From the NCBI RefSeq assembly GCF_030272615.1, contig NC_081412.1, forward strand, positions 669,938,852 to 670,002,851: a stretch of DNA of 64,000 nt. The letters run 5' to 3'. Positions within the stretch are counted from its first letter, which is position 1, and every line of letters begins with the position of its first letter. Below the pieces are notes generated by a model. The model did not search any database. It was given only the letters and a program-made list of their open reading frames with translations, and had not been told where the DNA came from. The translations under genes were made by a program, and so were the position numbers. Source of the stretch: Cryptomeria japonica. Its lineage: Eukaryota > Streptophyta > Pinopsida > Cupressales > Cupressaceae. This document shows positions 1 to 11,366 of the stretch, piece by piece.

Positions 1-2
1 TT

Positions 3-197
3 ATGCACTCTAAGACAAAGCACATCTCTATCAAATATCATTATCTTAGAGAAGAAGTTCAAGAGAAGAAAGTGGTGTTGGAGTATGTTAGCACAAAGAA
101 GAAAATTACAGATATCTTTACCAAACCACTACCAAAGGACACTTTTGAATATCTCAGAAGTAAGTTAGGGGTCCTACCCCTATCTTCTACTCACTGA
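3..197 (+). CDS. Copia polyprotein, C-terminal end of RNase H (5' part outside window)
   Basis: This is the last ~64 codons of a Ty1/Copia polyprotein, cut by the window edge. The segment HISIKYHYLREEVQ matches the end of the Copia RNase H domain, where a His and the helix before it follow the last catalytic residues. It is followed by EYVSTKKKITDIFTKPLP, the standard Copia C-terminal signature. The frame is open to its natural stop (TGA at 195-197). A 3' UTR with polypurine tracts and an LTR follow on the same strand, so this is the 3' end of a + strand element. The listed start is only where the sequence begins. Confidence 0.9.
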   Translation: MHSKTKHISIKYHYLREEVQEKKVVLEYVSTKKKITDIFTKPLPKDTFEYLRSKLGVLPLSSTH

Positions 198-612
198 CCA
201 AGTTCAGTGAAAGCATCAATTCGATGACTCTACAAAATATCTTTTAGGAGTTGATGTTGATTTACACACTTTAGGATGTTTTCTAAAGGTGTACAGGAAA
301 CAATAATAGGGAATAGGAATTGAAGACTAAATGCTCTGACCAAGACTGAGTAGATACATATCAGCAAGGAATTCACTTCTCAGCAGGAAGAAATCATGTT
401 TTAGTTCTTTACTTTTGGCATTGTTGTCAAAGCGGGAGAAGAATAATTTAAGGGGGAGAAAACTGAGAAGACTATAGATTGGAAAGAAGATTGAAGAAAA
501 GAGGAGAAGTCTAATGAATGGGGGAGATCATTTCAACATTTCAGAATCATAGCAATCTGAATCTTTTAAGGTCAAATCAATTGGTTTTGCCATCAATGCC
601 AAAGGGGGAGAT
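198..612 (+). other. Copia 3' UTR with four polypurine-tract-like motifs
   Basis: This non-coding stretch lies between the Copia stop codon and its LTR. Four G-rich purine tracts lie at 429-440, 450-460, 519-528 and 601-612. The last, AAAGGGGGAGAT, abuts the LTR and is the likely plus-strand primer (PPT). Several PPT copies ahead of the 3' LTR are a known hallmark of the Sirevirus lineage of plant Copia elements. Similar spacing and wording recur at the 3' end of element C (43191-43428). Confidence 0.75.
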
Positions 613-2057
613 TGTTGGCATTTCAATAAGGATATTGAGATATAAATGATTAAGGATATTTACTGTCTTTATATCATTATTTTGTCATTGATGTCAAGAA
701 ATTGATTTTCAAATTCAGTATGATGTTGCCATATCTTAAGAAGTATATTTTGAAGAATATAAATAAGTCAGTAAAAGACACAAAAAGAATATGATGAATA
801 AGGTATTCAATGGGAAACTATTACCGAGTTAGACAATGATGAGATCATGATGTTTTAGATTGTTTTGATATCTTACATATGTTATAAATTGTAAAGGTTA
901 ATACTATACTATGTTACCGAGCAAAGAACCTAGTCGATAAACCCTAAGGAACCTAGTCGGTAAAACCTAAGGTTATCGCTATTGGTTAATGAAGGCAGAA
1001 TGTCTACCAAGTGAAGTTTAGTTGTTACCGAGTTGTAACCGAGTAATAATAGAATGCATTAAATGATTGGATGCATTATTTAATAAAGGAAGCTGATGAG
1101 CTGGCTATGATTAAATGATTGGTAAGTCATTAATCAATTTTGTTAAAGAATCTATGGTATAGGAAAATCAACAAAGAGATCTACAGCTCAGATTGAACCA
1201 CAATACCCTAGCACAAGTTCCAAGGAATATATGCAAGTTTCGAGGCAGGGAAAAACATTTTTAGATCGAAGGATACATTGAACTTGGACAAGATTGAAGA
1301 TCTAATGACTATGATTGATCATGGGAAATGTGATCAAGGAGATTAAGCGATTAGCTAATTGTTTATAAATAGGAAACTGTTGATAAACAATGAAAGCTAG
1401 CAAATGTAAGCACAGGGTTGCTACATAGTGATTACCAAGCACAGAAGCTTGAAGACCTATTTGAGAAACAGAGTATAGAAGCCCAGTAGATGAACAAGAT
1501 TAGTTCTATGTCTAGATTGTATTGAGAAAATAAGAATCTGCTTCAGCATTTTAGATGTGAAGTTGCAGATAGATTTTTATTAATGTTATTTTGTGAAGTA
1601 ACAAAAAATGTCTTAACCGAGTGGACTTAACAATCTTATTTGTAAATCCTCTAGCAAGGTGACATTCTGATTGAGTGTTTGAAACCCTTTGATAAGGTCA
1701 CTTCTAACAAAGTGAAGATCCTAACAGATCTGAGGGAAATCCCTTAACCGGGTCACATCTAGCAATGTGTTTTGTAATCTTTAATAGGATTTGCTTTTAA
1801 CCAAGCATACTCTAGAAGAGTATATTTCTTAGTGGGTTAGAAATCTCACAATGGTTTTTCCCTATTTGGGTTTCCATGTTAAATCTGGTGTTATGAGGTT
1901 TATGATGTTTATATGCTTTTGAGTTTGCATGTTTAGCAGTTTTGGTTATTTTACTGAAGTATATGTTACCGAGGTTGAATCTGATGTTTTTATGGAAGAT
2001 TAAGTTTGTATGATTACCCCCCCCCTCTCATCTTGTTAGTTTGGCATTTGCACTAAA
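613..2057 (+). repeat. Copia (Sirevirus-like) LTR
   Basis: The LTR starts with TGTTGGCATTT immediately after the polypurine tract. Near its 3' end (1851-1897) is the plant Copia motif GGTTTTTCCC, then a TTTCCA block and GGTGTTATG. A C-run (ACCCCCCCCCTCTCATC, ~2017-2033) is typical of the LTR end in these elements. The right edge is uncertain by about 8 bp because the terminal CA is eroded. It is the 3' LTR of the element ending at 197. What follows looks like a primer-binding site, which a 3' LTR should not have. Confidence 0.7.
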
Positions 2058-2058
2058 C

Positions 2059-2073
2059 TTTTAGTATCAGAAC
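2059..2073 (+). promoter_or_regulatory. Degenerate primer-binding site (initiator-Met type)
   Basis: CTTTTAGTATCAGAA followed by C resembles the plant Copia primer site TTTTGGTATCAGAGC, with two G-to-A changes. Its position directly after an LTR is right for a PBS. It implies that this LTR also served as a 5' LTR, as in a tandem LTR-internal-LTR-internal arrangement, or that recombination has joined two copies. Confidence 0.4.
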
Positions 2074-2109
2074 TATCAGTCAGTGCTACTTTCAATCCAA
2101 ACCTTGATA

Positions 2110-4160
2110 ACACCATCACAACAAAGTATGCCACTTGCATCTATGGGATTTTCATTTATGGGTATTATGGGAAGATATTATTAGCCTTTTTATGGTGTTT
2201 CATTAGGTCTTATGCCATCTGCAGTCTCAAGGGAAGTAATTTACAATGCACCAACTATTGCACCATCTACGCAACTTCTTGCTTCACATCTCATAGTCAC
2301 TCAAATGCCCATGACTTCTAGCATAGTACATACTGCTCATTTTATCAATCTATCCATGAGACCATTGAATTAATCTTCTACACAAACACCAACTTGGACC
2401 ATAGGATTGTCAGGTTATCCTCCACCACTTGGTACATAAGACATGCTTGGGAGCATGGATTATATAGTGGCAACATCATCTATGTTCCCACATGTACAAT
2501 CTATGCCATAGATTGTTAGTACATTTCAACATCAATTTCAAGTGATTGCACCACCTATTGTCTCACAACGACAATTTATTTACTTGCAGGCACCATCTCC
2601 ATCTTATATTGTTCCAAATGTGCAATAGTTATCAGGTGGTATTCATCAAAATCCTCCATTGTATAGTACACCACAACCTAATGTATCTCATCCAAGATAT
2701 ACTGGAGGTAGTTATCTACAAGGTATTATTCTTCAAATTTAACAACGTGAAGATGTGCAGTATCAACAATAATATATTCCTTCACAACAGAATGTGGCAA
2801 CTTACTCGTGACCACCCCAATATCAACAACAACTATGTTTTGTTTAGAAAAATGTTCTCATTTATCAAAACATGATAGGCTATCGATTTATGTAACAACA
2901 ACCAAGTTATGTTCATCCATCTCAAATGACATATCAAATACCACTTTATCAACTAGTTACGCCATCCCCTGAACCATTTCTAGTCTATACTAAATGGGAA
3001 GAAATGAAGGAAGCTCGTAAAACATTACAAGATACTAATTCTGAGAAATTTTCAAATTTGATGAGCTTTGTCCATATCCATTTCATAAGTTAATTACATC
3101 AATGTCATTCCCCAAACATTTTGAAATGCCAAAATTTGATAAGTACAAATGGAAAGGCATCCACATCATCACATCGAGGAATTTCTATATGGCTTGTCAA
3201 GAAGTTGCATATTGTGATAATTATCTCCTATGACTCTTTCCTAGGAGTCTTAGTGGTCCATCTCTAGAATGGTTTTCTAAGTTTCCATTTGATATTATCA
3301 CTACATTTGTAAACTTGCCAGAGAGATTTGTGGCCCATTATCATTACAATGTGGAAAATTATATTTCATTGCTTGACCATTGTTAGGAGAAATAGAAAGG
3401 AGGTGAGAGTCTATTGGATTATATTCAAAGATGGAGAGCCCTCAATGGTTGTCTTCCTTGTACAGTACCCAACACTCAATTGGTTCCAATATTCATTAGT
3501 AATTTACATCCAAATCTTGAGTATCATATTTGATTAAATTGTGTAGCTACATTCAATGATATCATGTCCAAGGGACCATCAGTAGAAAAGGATTTGATTG
3601 ATGAAGGGATCATCAAGCTTTACAAAGAGTCTTTCGACAAACCAAGTGGTGACAAACAAAGGTATTGGAACAAAAACAAGAATGTTCTAGGAGATTGTGT
3701 TATTGATTCTAATTTCAAATGGTTGGTATATGATTCTAATCATATACCAACCCATCACCAATAATACATGTAAATATGTCACCTTAGGCCTATCACAATT
3801 CTCAAACGCCAACATCAAATGTGAAAACTAATCATACAAATACCATCACTATTTTTCAAGCTCCTCCTCAAAAAACAAATTATAGCAACACAAAACGCTA
3901 GTTTAAACCCATGGGGGAACCCTTGGATGTGATCTTCAAGTGTAAGGAGAAGCATAATATGGTCGTGTATCCACAAAAAATATCATTTGATGAGTCTAAA
4001 CCTAAGTCTAATTGGTATACAAAGAATTAGTATTGTGCTTATCATCACGTCAAGTGTCATGCAACGAACAAATGCATGAAGCTTAAGCATCTAGTCCAAG
4101 ATCTTATTGACCAAGGGAAATTGATGTCAACCCTACTATAGGAAAGTCACCTAATGCGAA
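2110..4160 (+). pseudogene. Gypsy gag (degenerate)
   Basis: This encodes the structural protein of the Gypsy element. The N-terminal part (2110-2990) is rich in Pro, Gln, Ser and Tyr, with phrases such as QAPSPSYIVPN. From ~3120 the capsid-type Retrotrans_gag domain is readable: FEMPKFDKYKWKG, then a RSLSGPSLEWFSKFP block, then FVAHYHYNVEN near 3340. It ends with a Lys-rich segment after the open stretch 3564-3764. A possible partial zinc-knuckle-like segment (QYCAYHHVKCHATNKCMKL) lies near 4030-4085. Multiple frameshifts and stops make it non-functional. Confidence 0.7.
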
Positions 4161-4199
4161 CCTAGGCATGTATAAAGATGCTCTTCCAAAACATCAAGG

Positions 4200-5710
4200 A
4201 GAGGCTAGTACATGTTAAATGTTGGTCAATTTCGTACAACCAATAACATTAGTTATTACAATGTCTTATTTGACTATGGTAGTATGATAGGCTGCATTAC
4301 CCAAGTAGAAGAGCATGTCAATATGATTCAGGTCAATGGAGTTGATACTCATTGTGCCACAACCAATAGAAGAGCTCGCATGACAATTCTCAAAGCTCCA
4401 CCTCCTACCACAGCTCAAATTCTTGTGTCAACATATTACAATATTTTTTAGCACTTAGGGAAGACTCCTCCATAGATCTCTATTTTAGATTTGTTAAAAG
4501 TGTCGCCTACTCATCTAAAGATTCTTAATCATGAATTGCAAGAAACCCATGTGCCCAACAACATAGATCCTATCAAATTCCAATCTTTAGTAGCACATTT
4601 ATCTGCCACATTCCATCTCAACTTTACCCAATCTAATGTCATGGTTTCTAATCCTAACCATATCCATCTGCTTAATATCAATGCCACTATCAAGCATTAC
4701 AAAATAAAGCTAGTTCTGATTGATAATGGTTCTACTGTAAATCTTTGACATTGAAGATTTTCACACAAGAGGGGTACATCGACATGGATTTGAATAACCA
4801 ATGCATTGCTATCAAGGCATATGATAATTTAGAAAGAAGTTCAATGGGGATGATCAATCTTCTAATTGATGTGGGCCCAATAACATAGGACATACTTTTC
4901 CACATTGTTGATCTTGATCTTCCATTCAATATCCTTCTTGGTCACCCATGGATTCATGCCATGTAGGTTGTGTCATCCGCTTACCATCAATATCTCAAAT
5001 TTTCGTACCAAGGTTGCGAAATTACCATTTGGGGTGACCCTTAACCTTTTGAGTATTTTCATTCTCTTGAGGAATCTTCACCATGTTCCCATCATTTCCT
5101 AGGCATCAAAATTGGAATCCCTCAAGCTACACCATCATCCTCATATGTTGACCTTGATTCCATACTCACTACTACTAAAGAAAAAAGTTCCATTTCGTCC
5201 ATCTTTTCCTAGCTCAAGACCAACAACGCTGACTAAAATGAATATTCTTTACAAGGAACCCTTGTCGTGGGTGCACCACCTCTAGATCCTCATACCCATG
5301 AAAAACCTACCAAAGAATAGAAGAAGAAAGAATCTCGGTCAAAATGTGTGGTTCTACTACCTTCAATCTCACGGTGAACTTAATCACGAGGTAATTGAAG
5401 AGGATATCAATTAGTGGCTTTTCAAGGATGTTGTTGTAGACAATGATACTTGTTTGAAACACTTCAAAGAGAAATACCTAGTAGCTCAAAAATTGGCTAC
5501 CAAGAAATGGGATTACCAAGGTGAAGGATTAGGACAACAAGAACATGGAATCAGAATACCTGTTGACCTAGTTCTAAATGTTTATCATCAAGGGATTGGT
5601 TTTGGAAATTCCTCTCATAAAGCCTCAACTTCGATAGGAACTTTTAGAAACAATGAAAATATTTCGGTTGATATGAAAGACATACTTGAAGAGGTTCTCA
5701 AATAACCATA
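4200..5710 (+). pseudogene. Gypsy aspartic protease plus G-patch-like segment (degenerate)
   Basis: The retroviral-type aspartic protease is seen as VLIDNGSTVNL at about 4713-4745. The catalytic Asp codon is 4722-4724, in the D-x-G-S context usual for plant Gypsy proteases. The domain's C-terminal signature FNILLGHPWIHAM is at ~4923-4963. Further on (5454-5705) an open stretch contains WDYQGEGLGQQEHGI and, later, HQGIGFG. These glycine-rich GLG and GIGFG blocks resemble the G-patch-like spacer in some plant Tat-type polyproteins. Several frames are used, so the gene is inactive. Confidence 0.65.
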
Positions 5711-6279
5711 TGATGATATGGATAGCTCCTCATCCCTTGGCACATCCACCCTCTTTAACACATCCATTATTTTAATTTACCTTCCCCTTCGCCATCTTGA
5801 ACTAATTGATTGGGGTTAAACTATTGCAAACCCTAATAAATTCCATAATGATAACATGCTCTTGCAATTATTGGGGGTGATTGAGTATGCACCATATTAT
5901 CATCCAACTCTAAATATAGTGTATAAGTTAGATTCTCAAGGCTACTTTTGGGAAGAGGGGATCCTTAACCACAAAAATGAAAGATCAAGTGTTTACTGGT
6001 GAAAACCTTTATGAGGTACATATAGATTCTAAACAAGTAAAAAATAAAGGGTATATCTTCTTGTGAAAACCTCTCCGAGGCACAAGAAGATGAGGATTGC
6101 CCTCTTCCTCTAGTTAACATACAGGTTCCTAATAAATCCCCAATCCTCATTGATGAGATAAGAGAAATTAATTTGGGAGCTACATAAAATCTTGAAATTA
6201 CTTATGTGGTAGCATCTTTGTTTGATGAACAATTCCAAGTTTTCCTCCAAATCATCCATAAATGGCCCGTCAACTTCAC

Positions 6280-7240
6280 ATGATCTTATGTAGACATGCT
6301 TGGGCTTGATCCTAAGCTTGTACTACACCACTTGGCCATTGATCCAAATGTCAAACCTATTAAACAAAATATTTCAAAGATGCATCCTTGAATTGTATTA
6401 TTAGTCAAAGTAGAGTTGGTAAAATTGTTAGAGGTCAAGTTCATCTGACCAATTGATTAATCAGATTGGGTTTCCAACATGGTACCTATTTCCAAACCCA
6501 ATGGGGCTATTTGAGTTTGTACAAATTTTAGAGATCTCAACAAATCATGTCCCAAAGATGATTTTGTACTTCCTAACATTGTTTTCCCTGATTGATTTAA
6601 CAATGGGAAGTGAAATGATTTCCCTTTTGGATGGTTTTTTAGGCTACAACTAGATAAAAATTGCAAAGGATGATGAGCATAAAACAACGTTTACCACTCC
6701 CTAGGGCACTTTTTGTTATTAGGCTATACCCTTTGGTCTCAAGAATGTGACCTCCACATATCAGCATGCTATGACAACAATATTACATGACCTCATGCAT
6801 AAGACATTTGAGAATTATGTAGATGACATCTTGGGAAAATAAAAAACTAGAGCAGAACATCCAGCTATCCTTGAACAAATTTTTGAACATCTGGCAAGTA
6901 CAAGTTGCACCTCAATCCTAAAAAGTGTGTGTTTTGAGTTATGTTAGGTAAAATCCTAGGTTTCATAGTTTCTAGGTATGTATAGAGGTTGTTCCTAACA
7001 AATTCAAGGACTTTAGAAATTCCTCCTAATACATTGAAGAATCTACATAGTCTCCAAGGAAAGCTACAATTCGTTAGGCTCCTTATTGCTCAACTTACAG
7101 ATAAATGCTAGTTATTCATACATCTCCTTAAAAAGGCTATATAGTTTAAGTGGGATGCTAGTAAGCATTTGATAAAATAAAAGTATATTTGGCTCATTCT
7201 CTAGTGTTAATTCCATGGATTCTAAGATGACCATTCCTTT
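6280..7240 (+). pseudogene. Gypsy reverse transcriptase (degenerate)
   Basis: RT motifs are readable although stops interrupt them. They include SKPNGAI-like text near 6490, MISLLDGFLGYN (6618-6650), the KTTFTTP block near 6685, and AIPFGLKN at ~6725. The catalytic tetrad YVDD is at 6816-6827, followed by ILGK. The thumb region (NPKKCVF-like) is near 6915. The order and wording fit the plant Ty3/Gypsy RT (RVT_1). No intact ORF spans the domain. Confidence 0.8.
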
Positions 7241-8100
7241 TGTATATATTGGTTACTTCAGTTGTAATGGGAGCACTTCTTTCCCAACATGATGATAATA
7301 GAAAAGAACATGCCATTTACTACATTAGCCAAACCCTAGTAGGGTATGAACTCAATTACTCACCTATGGAAAAAGAATGTTTGATCTTTGTCTTTTGTTC
7401 ATAAAAGCTTTGAAACTACATGTTAACTCATACTTTTAAGCTCATCTGTAAGATTAATCCTTTAAAATACCTACTATCAAAGACAACCCTTACTAGTCAT
7501 ATGGCTAAATAGGTCATGTTAATCAGTGAATTTGATATTAAATATGTAGAAAAAAAGGCCATCAAAGTATAGGTAATTTCAAGCCAACTAGCAGAAACAC
7601 CCTTGATGGATACCCATCCATTGATTGCAGAATTTTTGAATGAATATGTTTGCATAATCACAACCTAAACTCCTTGGAAAATTTATTTTTATGGTTCGCA
7701 CAAACAAAATGAATTAGGGGTAGGGTTCTTATTGGTGATGCCACAAGGGGATCTCATTCCCAAATATTTAAAGTTATCTTTACCATGTACTAATAACATT
7801 GTTGAGTATGAAGGTCTTATTGCTAGCCTCAAAATATCTATACAATGGAATATTGTAGATATCCTTGCTTATGGTGATTCACAATTCCTTGTCAAATAGG
7901 TGAATGATGAGTATCAAACTAAGGATGATAAGCTATTACCATATAAAAGAATGGTTGATGGTCTCAAGAAGAGCTTTCAAAATATTACCTTTGATCAAAT
8001 TCCCAGAGCACAAAATAAGGCATCTAATGCAATGACAACTATTGGTCCACTGATTGCAATAGAATTAGACATTCCAAAATATAAGTTTCTGGTTGAATAG
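7241..8100 (+). pseudogene. Gypsy RNase H followed by a second, archaeal-type RNase H
   Basis: The first RNase H is seen as GALLSQHDDNRKEHAIYY and then LNYSPMEKECL at ~7270-7400. After a spacer a second RNase-H-like domain starts with FYGSHKQNELGVGF at ~7687. It continues with NNIVEYEGL (the Glu position), AYGDSQFLVK (the Asp position, ~7867-7897) and, after one stop, VNDEYQTKDDK and QIPRAQNKASNAM (7900-8100). Two tandem RNase H domains before integrase mark the Tat lineage. The second domain is in one frame with a single stop. Confidence 0.75.
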
Positions 8101-8289
8101 ATTCTCCAGCCAACTTTTGTGGCATCACATACAGATATGGTATGAAATATTATTTTTCCCCAATCACCTTGGTACCATGATATGTATGCCTATCTCAAAC
8201 ATGGTACCCTTCCACCCAACATATTTTGAAATGATCGTCGTAATCTCATTTGTCAATGTCCCCAATTTAGACTTATAGAAGATAATCTA

Positions 8290-9425
8290 TATTGCAGGGC
8301 TATCATGATATCCTTGCTAGATGTATAGATTCAAAAAAAGCTAATCTTGTGATGAAATAAGTACACACCAAAACTTGTGGCACTCATACAAGTGGATATG
8401 TTCTTGTTGAATAGCTTTTGGGAGTGGGATATTACTAGTCCATAATGGACCATGATTGTTGTGAGTTTGTTAAGACATGCTTGTCCTATAAAAAATATAG
8501 TGATTTGATCAATGTTCTAGCACAAGATTTGTAGCCTATCACAACACCATGACCTTTTTCTACATGGGGTCTCAATCTTGTTGGAAAGATTCATCCTTTT
8601 TCCTCAAATGGACATAAGTTTATCATTACATCACTGAGTAATTTACCAACTAGATTGAGGCTATCCCCCTTACTCTTACTATTGGTGTCCAAGTGTCCAA
8701 ATTTATCCTATATCACATCCTTTTCCATTATGGAGTTCCCTCTACCATCATTAATGATAATGGAACCCCTTTAACAAACACGTGTGTGATCTTTATTCCA
8801 CATTTCATATCCAACATCATTGGTCCACCACATATTATCCACAAGAAAATGGCTAGGTTGAGGCAACTAATAAAACCTTGTTACGTATTCTCAAAAAGGT
8901 TGTCAATGAAACTAGTCGTGATTGGAACCTCCACCTTAATCTTGCTCTTTAGGCATATCACACCAGTATTCAAACTCCCACTAGAGGCACTTTGTATTCC
9001 ATTGTTTATGGTGCAGAAGTAGTCTTACCAATTGAGGACAAGTTACCATCCTTCCACATATCCTTGAAAGATTCTGTTTCTGATGAAGGTTATAGGCTGA
9101 AAAGGTTAGATTAATTGGATCTCCTTGATGAATAGAGCCAAAAATCATATGATCAGTTACAAGTATATCAAACCAAACTCAAGAAATAATATTAGAAAAA
9201 ATTTCATCCTTGTGAATTTAAGGTTGCTGATCTACTGCTTTGAGAAAACCCATGGAATCAATAGGACAAAGAAAAGAAAGGAAAGTTTGAAGTCAATTGG
9301 ATGGGTCCATATGTGGTCACAAAAAATTATGGATCAGGGGCCTATCAACTATCCACTCTAGAAAAGGAGCCTCTTAATGAACCCCTAAATTTATTGCATT
9401 TGAAGATATTTTATGCCTAATCCAT
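8290..9425 (+). pseudogene. Gypsy integrase (degenerate)
   Basis: The H2C2 zinc-binding region is partly readable near 8355-8500 (VHTKTCGTHTSGYVL, then FVKTCLS). The rve core begins with a GLNLVGKIHPFSSNGHKFII block near 8568. A second core block, FHYGVPSTIINDNGTPLT, is at ~8730-8780 and holds a catalytic Asp. The C-terminal segment WMGPYVVTKNYGSGAYQL, followed by EKEPLNEPLNLLHLK, lies at ~9300-9410 and matches the end of Gypsy integrases. Frameshifts separate these blocks. Confidence 0.75.
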
Positions 9426-10639
9426 GGTAATGTACCATTTAAATATAAAAAAATCCAAAAAAAAAAAAAGCAAAAAAAAAAAAAGTAAAGAAAAATTAAA
9501 TCATCCTATGGTGAATACTACCTTTGGTGGCACCTTGGGCATGTATATATGATGAAAACTTGGAAACGGGCGTTGTATATAAGGGTGGTTCCATTATCTT
9601 TTTGCTTCTCCTTTTGGCCTTATCTTGGTACGATATACTTTGTTACTTGCCTTTGTGAATTGCATCTATACATATCACCTCGCTTGTCCTTTTCCAATAT
9701 TTTATGCAGTGGTCTCCTAGTTGTTTCTTCTTGCACATAAGAGTTGTGTAGGTTTGTGTATATAGTGTTAATCTTGTCCTGTATAGGTTTTTGAGTCTAT
9801 CATGTATAGGTGTGCTTTGCATATAGGCTTGTTTGTTGTTCATATGTGTGTGTTGGTTGTGTTTCCAAGATCATACCCATTCATTGGTTCTTCAACAATT
9901 ATCAATAAGAATATTTTTCATCATGATCATATTAAGTTCCCTTTTTGTCAAATCCATCTCGTTAATCCTTTATCTAATCTTCTATCTACGCAAGATGTAT
10001 CCTTCCTCTAGTCAGATGTTATCTAATCTTCATATATTAGTCATCCTTTGGCAAAATATATCTGGGATACTTGTGTTGGATTTTAAGCTTTTTTATCTTT
10101 GTTTATCTTTTGAGCACCTGTGTTTTATGTCTTCTTAGTCACCATCATCTTTTACATCATGGTGTGCTAGGATAACAAAGCTAGGAGTTTGATCTTGTTG
10201 GTTTTTGTTTTTGCATAGTGTATTTTTTATGTGTCCCATGGTGTTCCCGCATGAGGTCTTGGTTACTCATGTTACATTGGGGAATATCTCTTTGCTTGTG
10301 GTTTTTCTAGAATCATTTCTGATAGCATTCTTTGTAATTTTGCATGGTGATAGACTAACCTTTTGTGTCTTTTTATTTGAGTTAGTTCATGCATTATCTA
10401 TGATAAATATCTTGGTTATTTATACCTTTGTGTGTCACATATAGTGCTAAAGTAAAATAAGTGCTCATTATAATGGCAATCTATGACAAAGATGCTTGTG
10501 TTCCATGATTCCTTCAATTGCATTTGCATTACATCCATCTAGTTCCTTTCCTTGTGTGGTTTCTTTTTGGAATTTGTAGTAGTCCCTTGTTCTTCTAGTC
10601 ATCATTCTAGTCCTCACCAAATATTCCTAGACCATTCTA
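9426..10639 (+). other. No gene recognised; A-rich tract after Gypsy pol
   Basis: This stretch follows the Gypsy integrase. Two runs of A broken by single G or C bases occupy ~9447-9484. The rest is T-rich sequence with short open frames that show no domain or motif. It may be the element's 3' non-coding part, but no LTR boundary was found. Confidence 0.4.
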
Positions 10640-11330
10640 TAGATTTCATCAAGATAGAGTTGCATGCATTCAATCTCGCATTACACAAGGCTAGCACATA
10701 ATCCATACATAATGCATGCCACCATCACATAATCATGGCACATAGTCATGTCATGCATTTTATGTTGCAAGACATATTATATAGCATGAGTCCTACATGT
10801 ATATTCTCATCCAACATCATAGATTAATCAATATATAATGCATATTCACACATATTATGGCATAAGTATCACATGCATTTATCTCATCCTACATAATCAT
10901 GAAAATATTTGTCATTCGTATCATATTCATATTCCATTTCTAGGTCATGCATAACCATTAATAATCATTATCCATACATCCATGCCATCAGTAATAAACA
11001 TACATCATATAGGTTATTGTATCATGCTATTATCACATCTTGCATTACAAATGGATCAACACATAATCCATTCATCATATTGTCATACATAATATCCATG
11101 TCATAAAGACTAAACATAAGCATATATGTAGATCATCACATCAATGCACAAACATCATGCATCACAAGTCTATCAGCGTATATCATATATCATATCATAA
11201 TCACGTCATGTTGTATAATCATTATGCACACACCACATCCTGCATCAAAAACATGTTAGGACATCATATCATAATCATGCATCCATACATCATCCATAAA
11301 TCATAAATATATTAAAATATAAAAGTGTCA
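10640..11330. repeat. CAT-rich low-complexity tract
   Basis: About 690 bp are dominated by interspersed CATA, CATC, CATG and ATCAT words, for example ATAATGCATGCC and CATCATGCATCACA. No fixed tandem period is visible, so this looks like a decayed simple repeat rather than a satellite. It ends shortly before the left LTR of element E. Confidence 0.5.
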
Positions 11331-11366
11331 TACATAAGGGGGTGAATCAATCACCATCATATGAAT

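Larger units (their letters stand above)
2074..9425 (+). mobile_element. Ty3/Gypsy retrotransposon body, Tat-like, degenerate
   Basis: Gag, protease, a G-patch-like segment, RT, RNase H, a second RNase-H-like domain and integrase follow in Gypsy order on the + strand. Frameshifts and stops are dense; many stops are TAG or TAA in place of conserved Gln or Trp codons. A second (archaeal-type) RNase H between RNase H and integrase is known for the plant Tat lineage. I could not identify flanking LTRs: the Copia LTR lies immediately upstream, and no matching repeat is visible downstream before 11366. The outer limits given are those of recognisable coding sequence. Confidence 0.8.

Noticed and set aside
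10640-11330. CAT-rich tract considered as a satellite or CRISPR-like array
   Set aside because: No constant unit or spacer length; only irregular short words.
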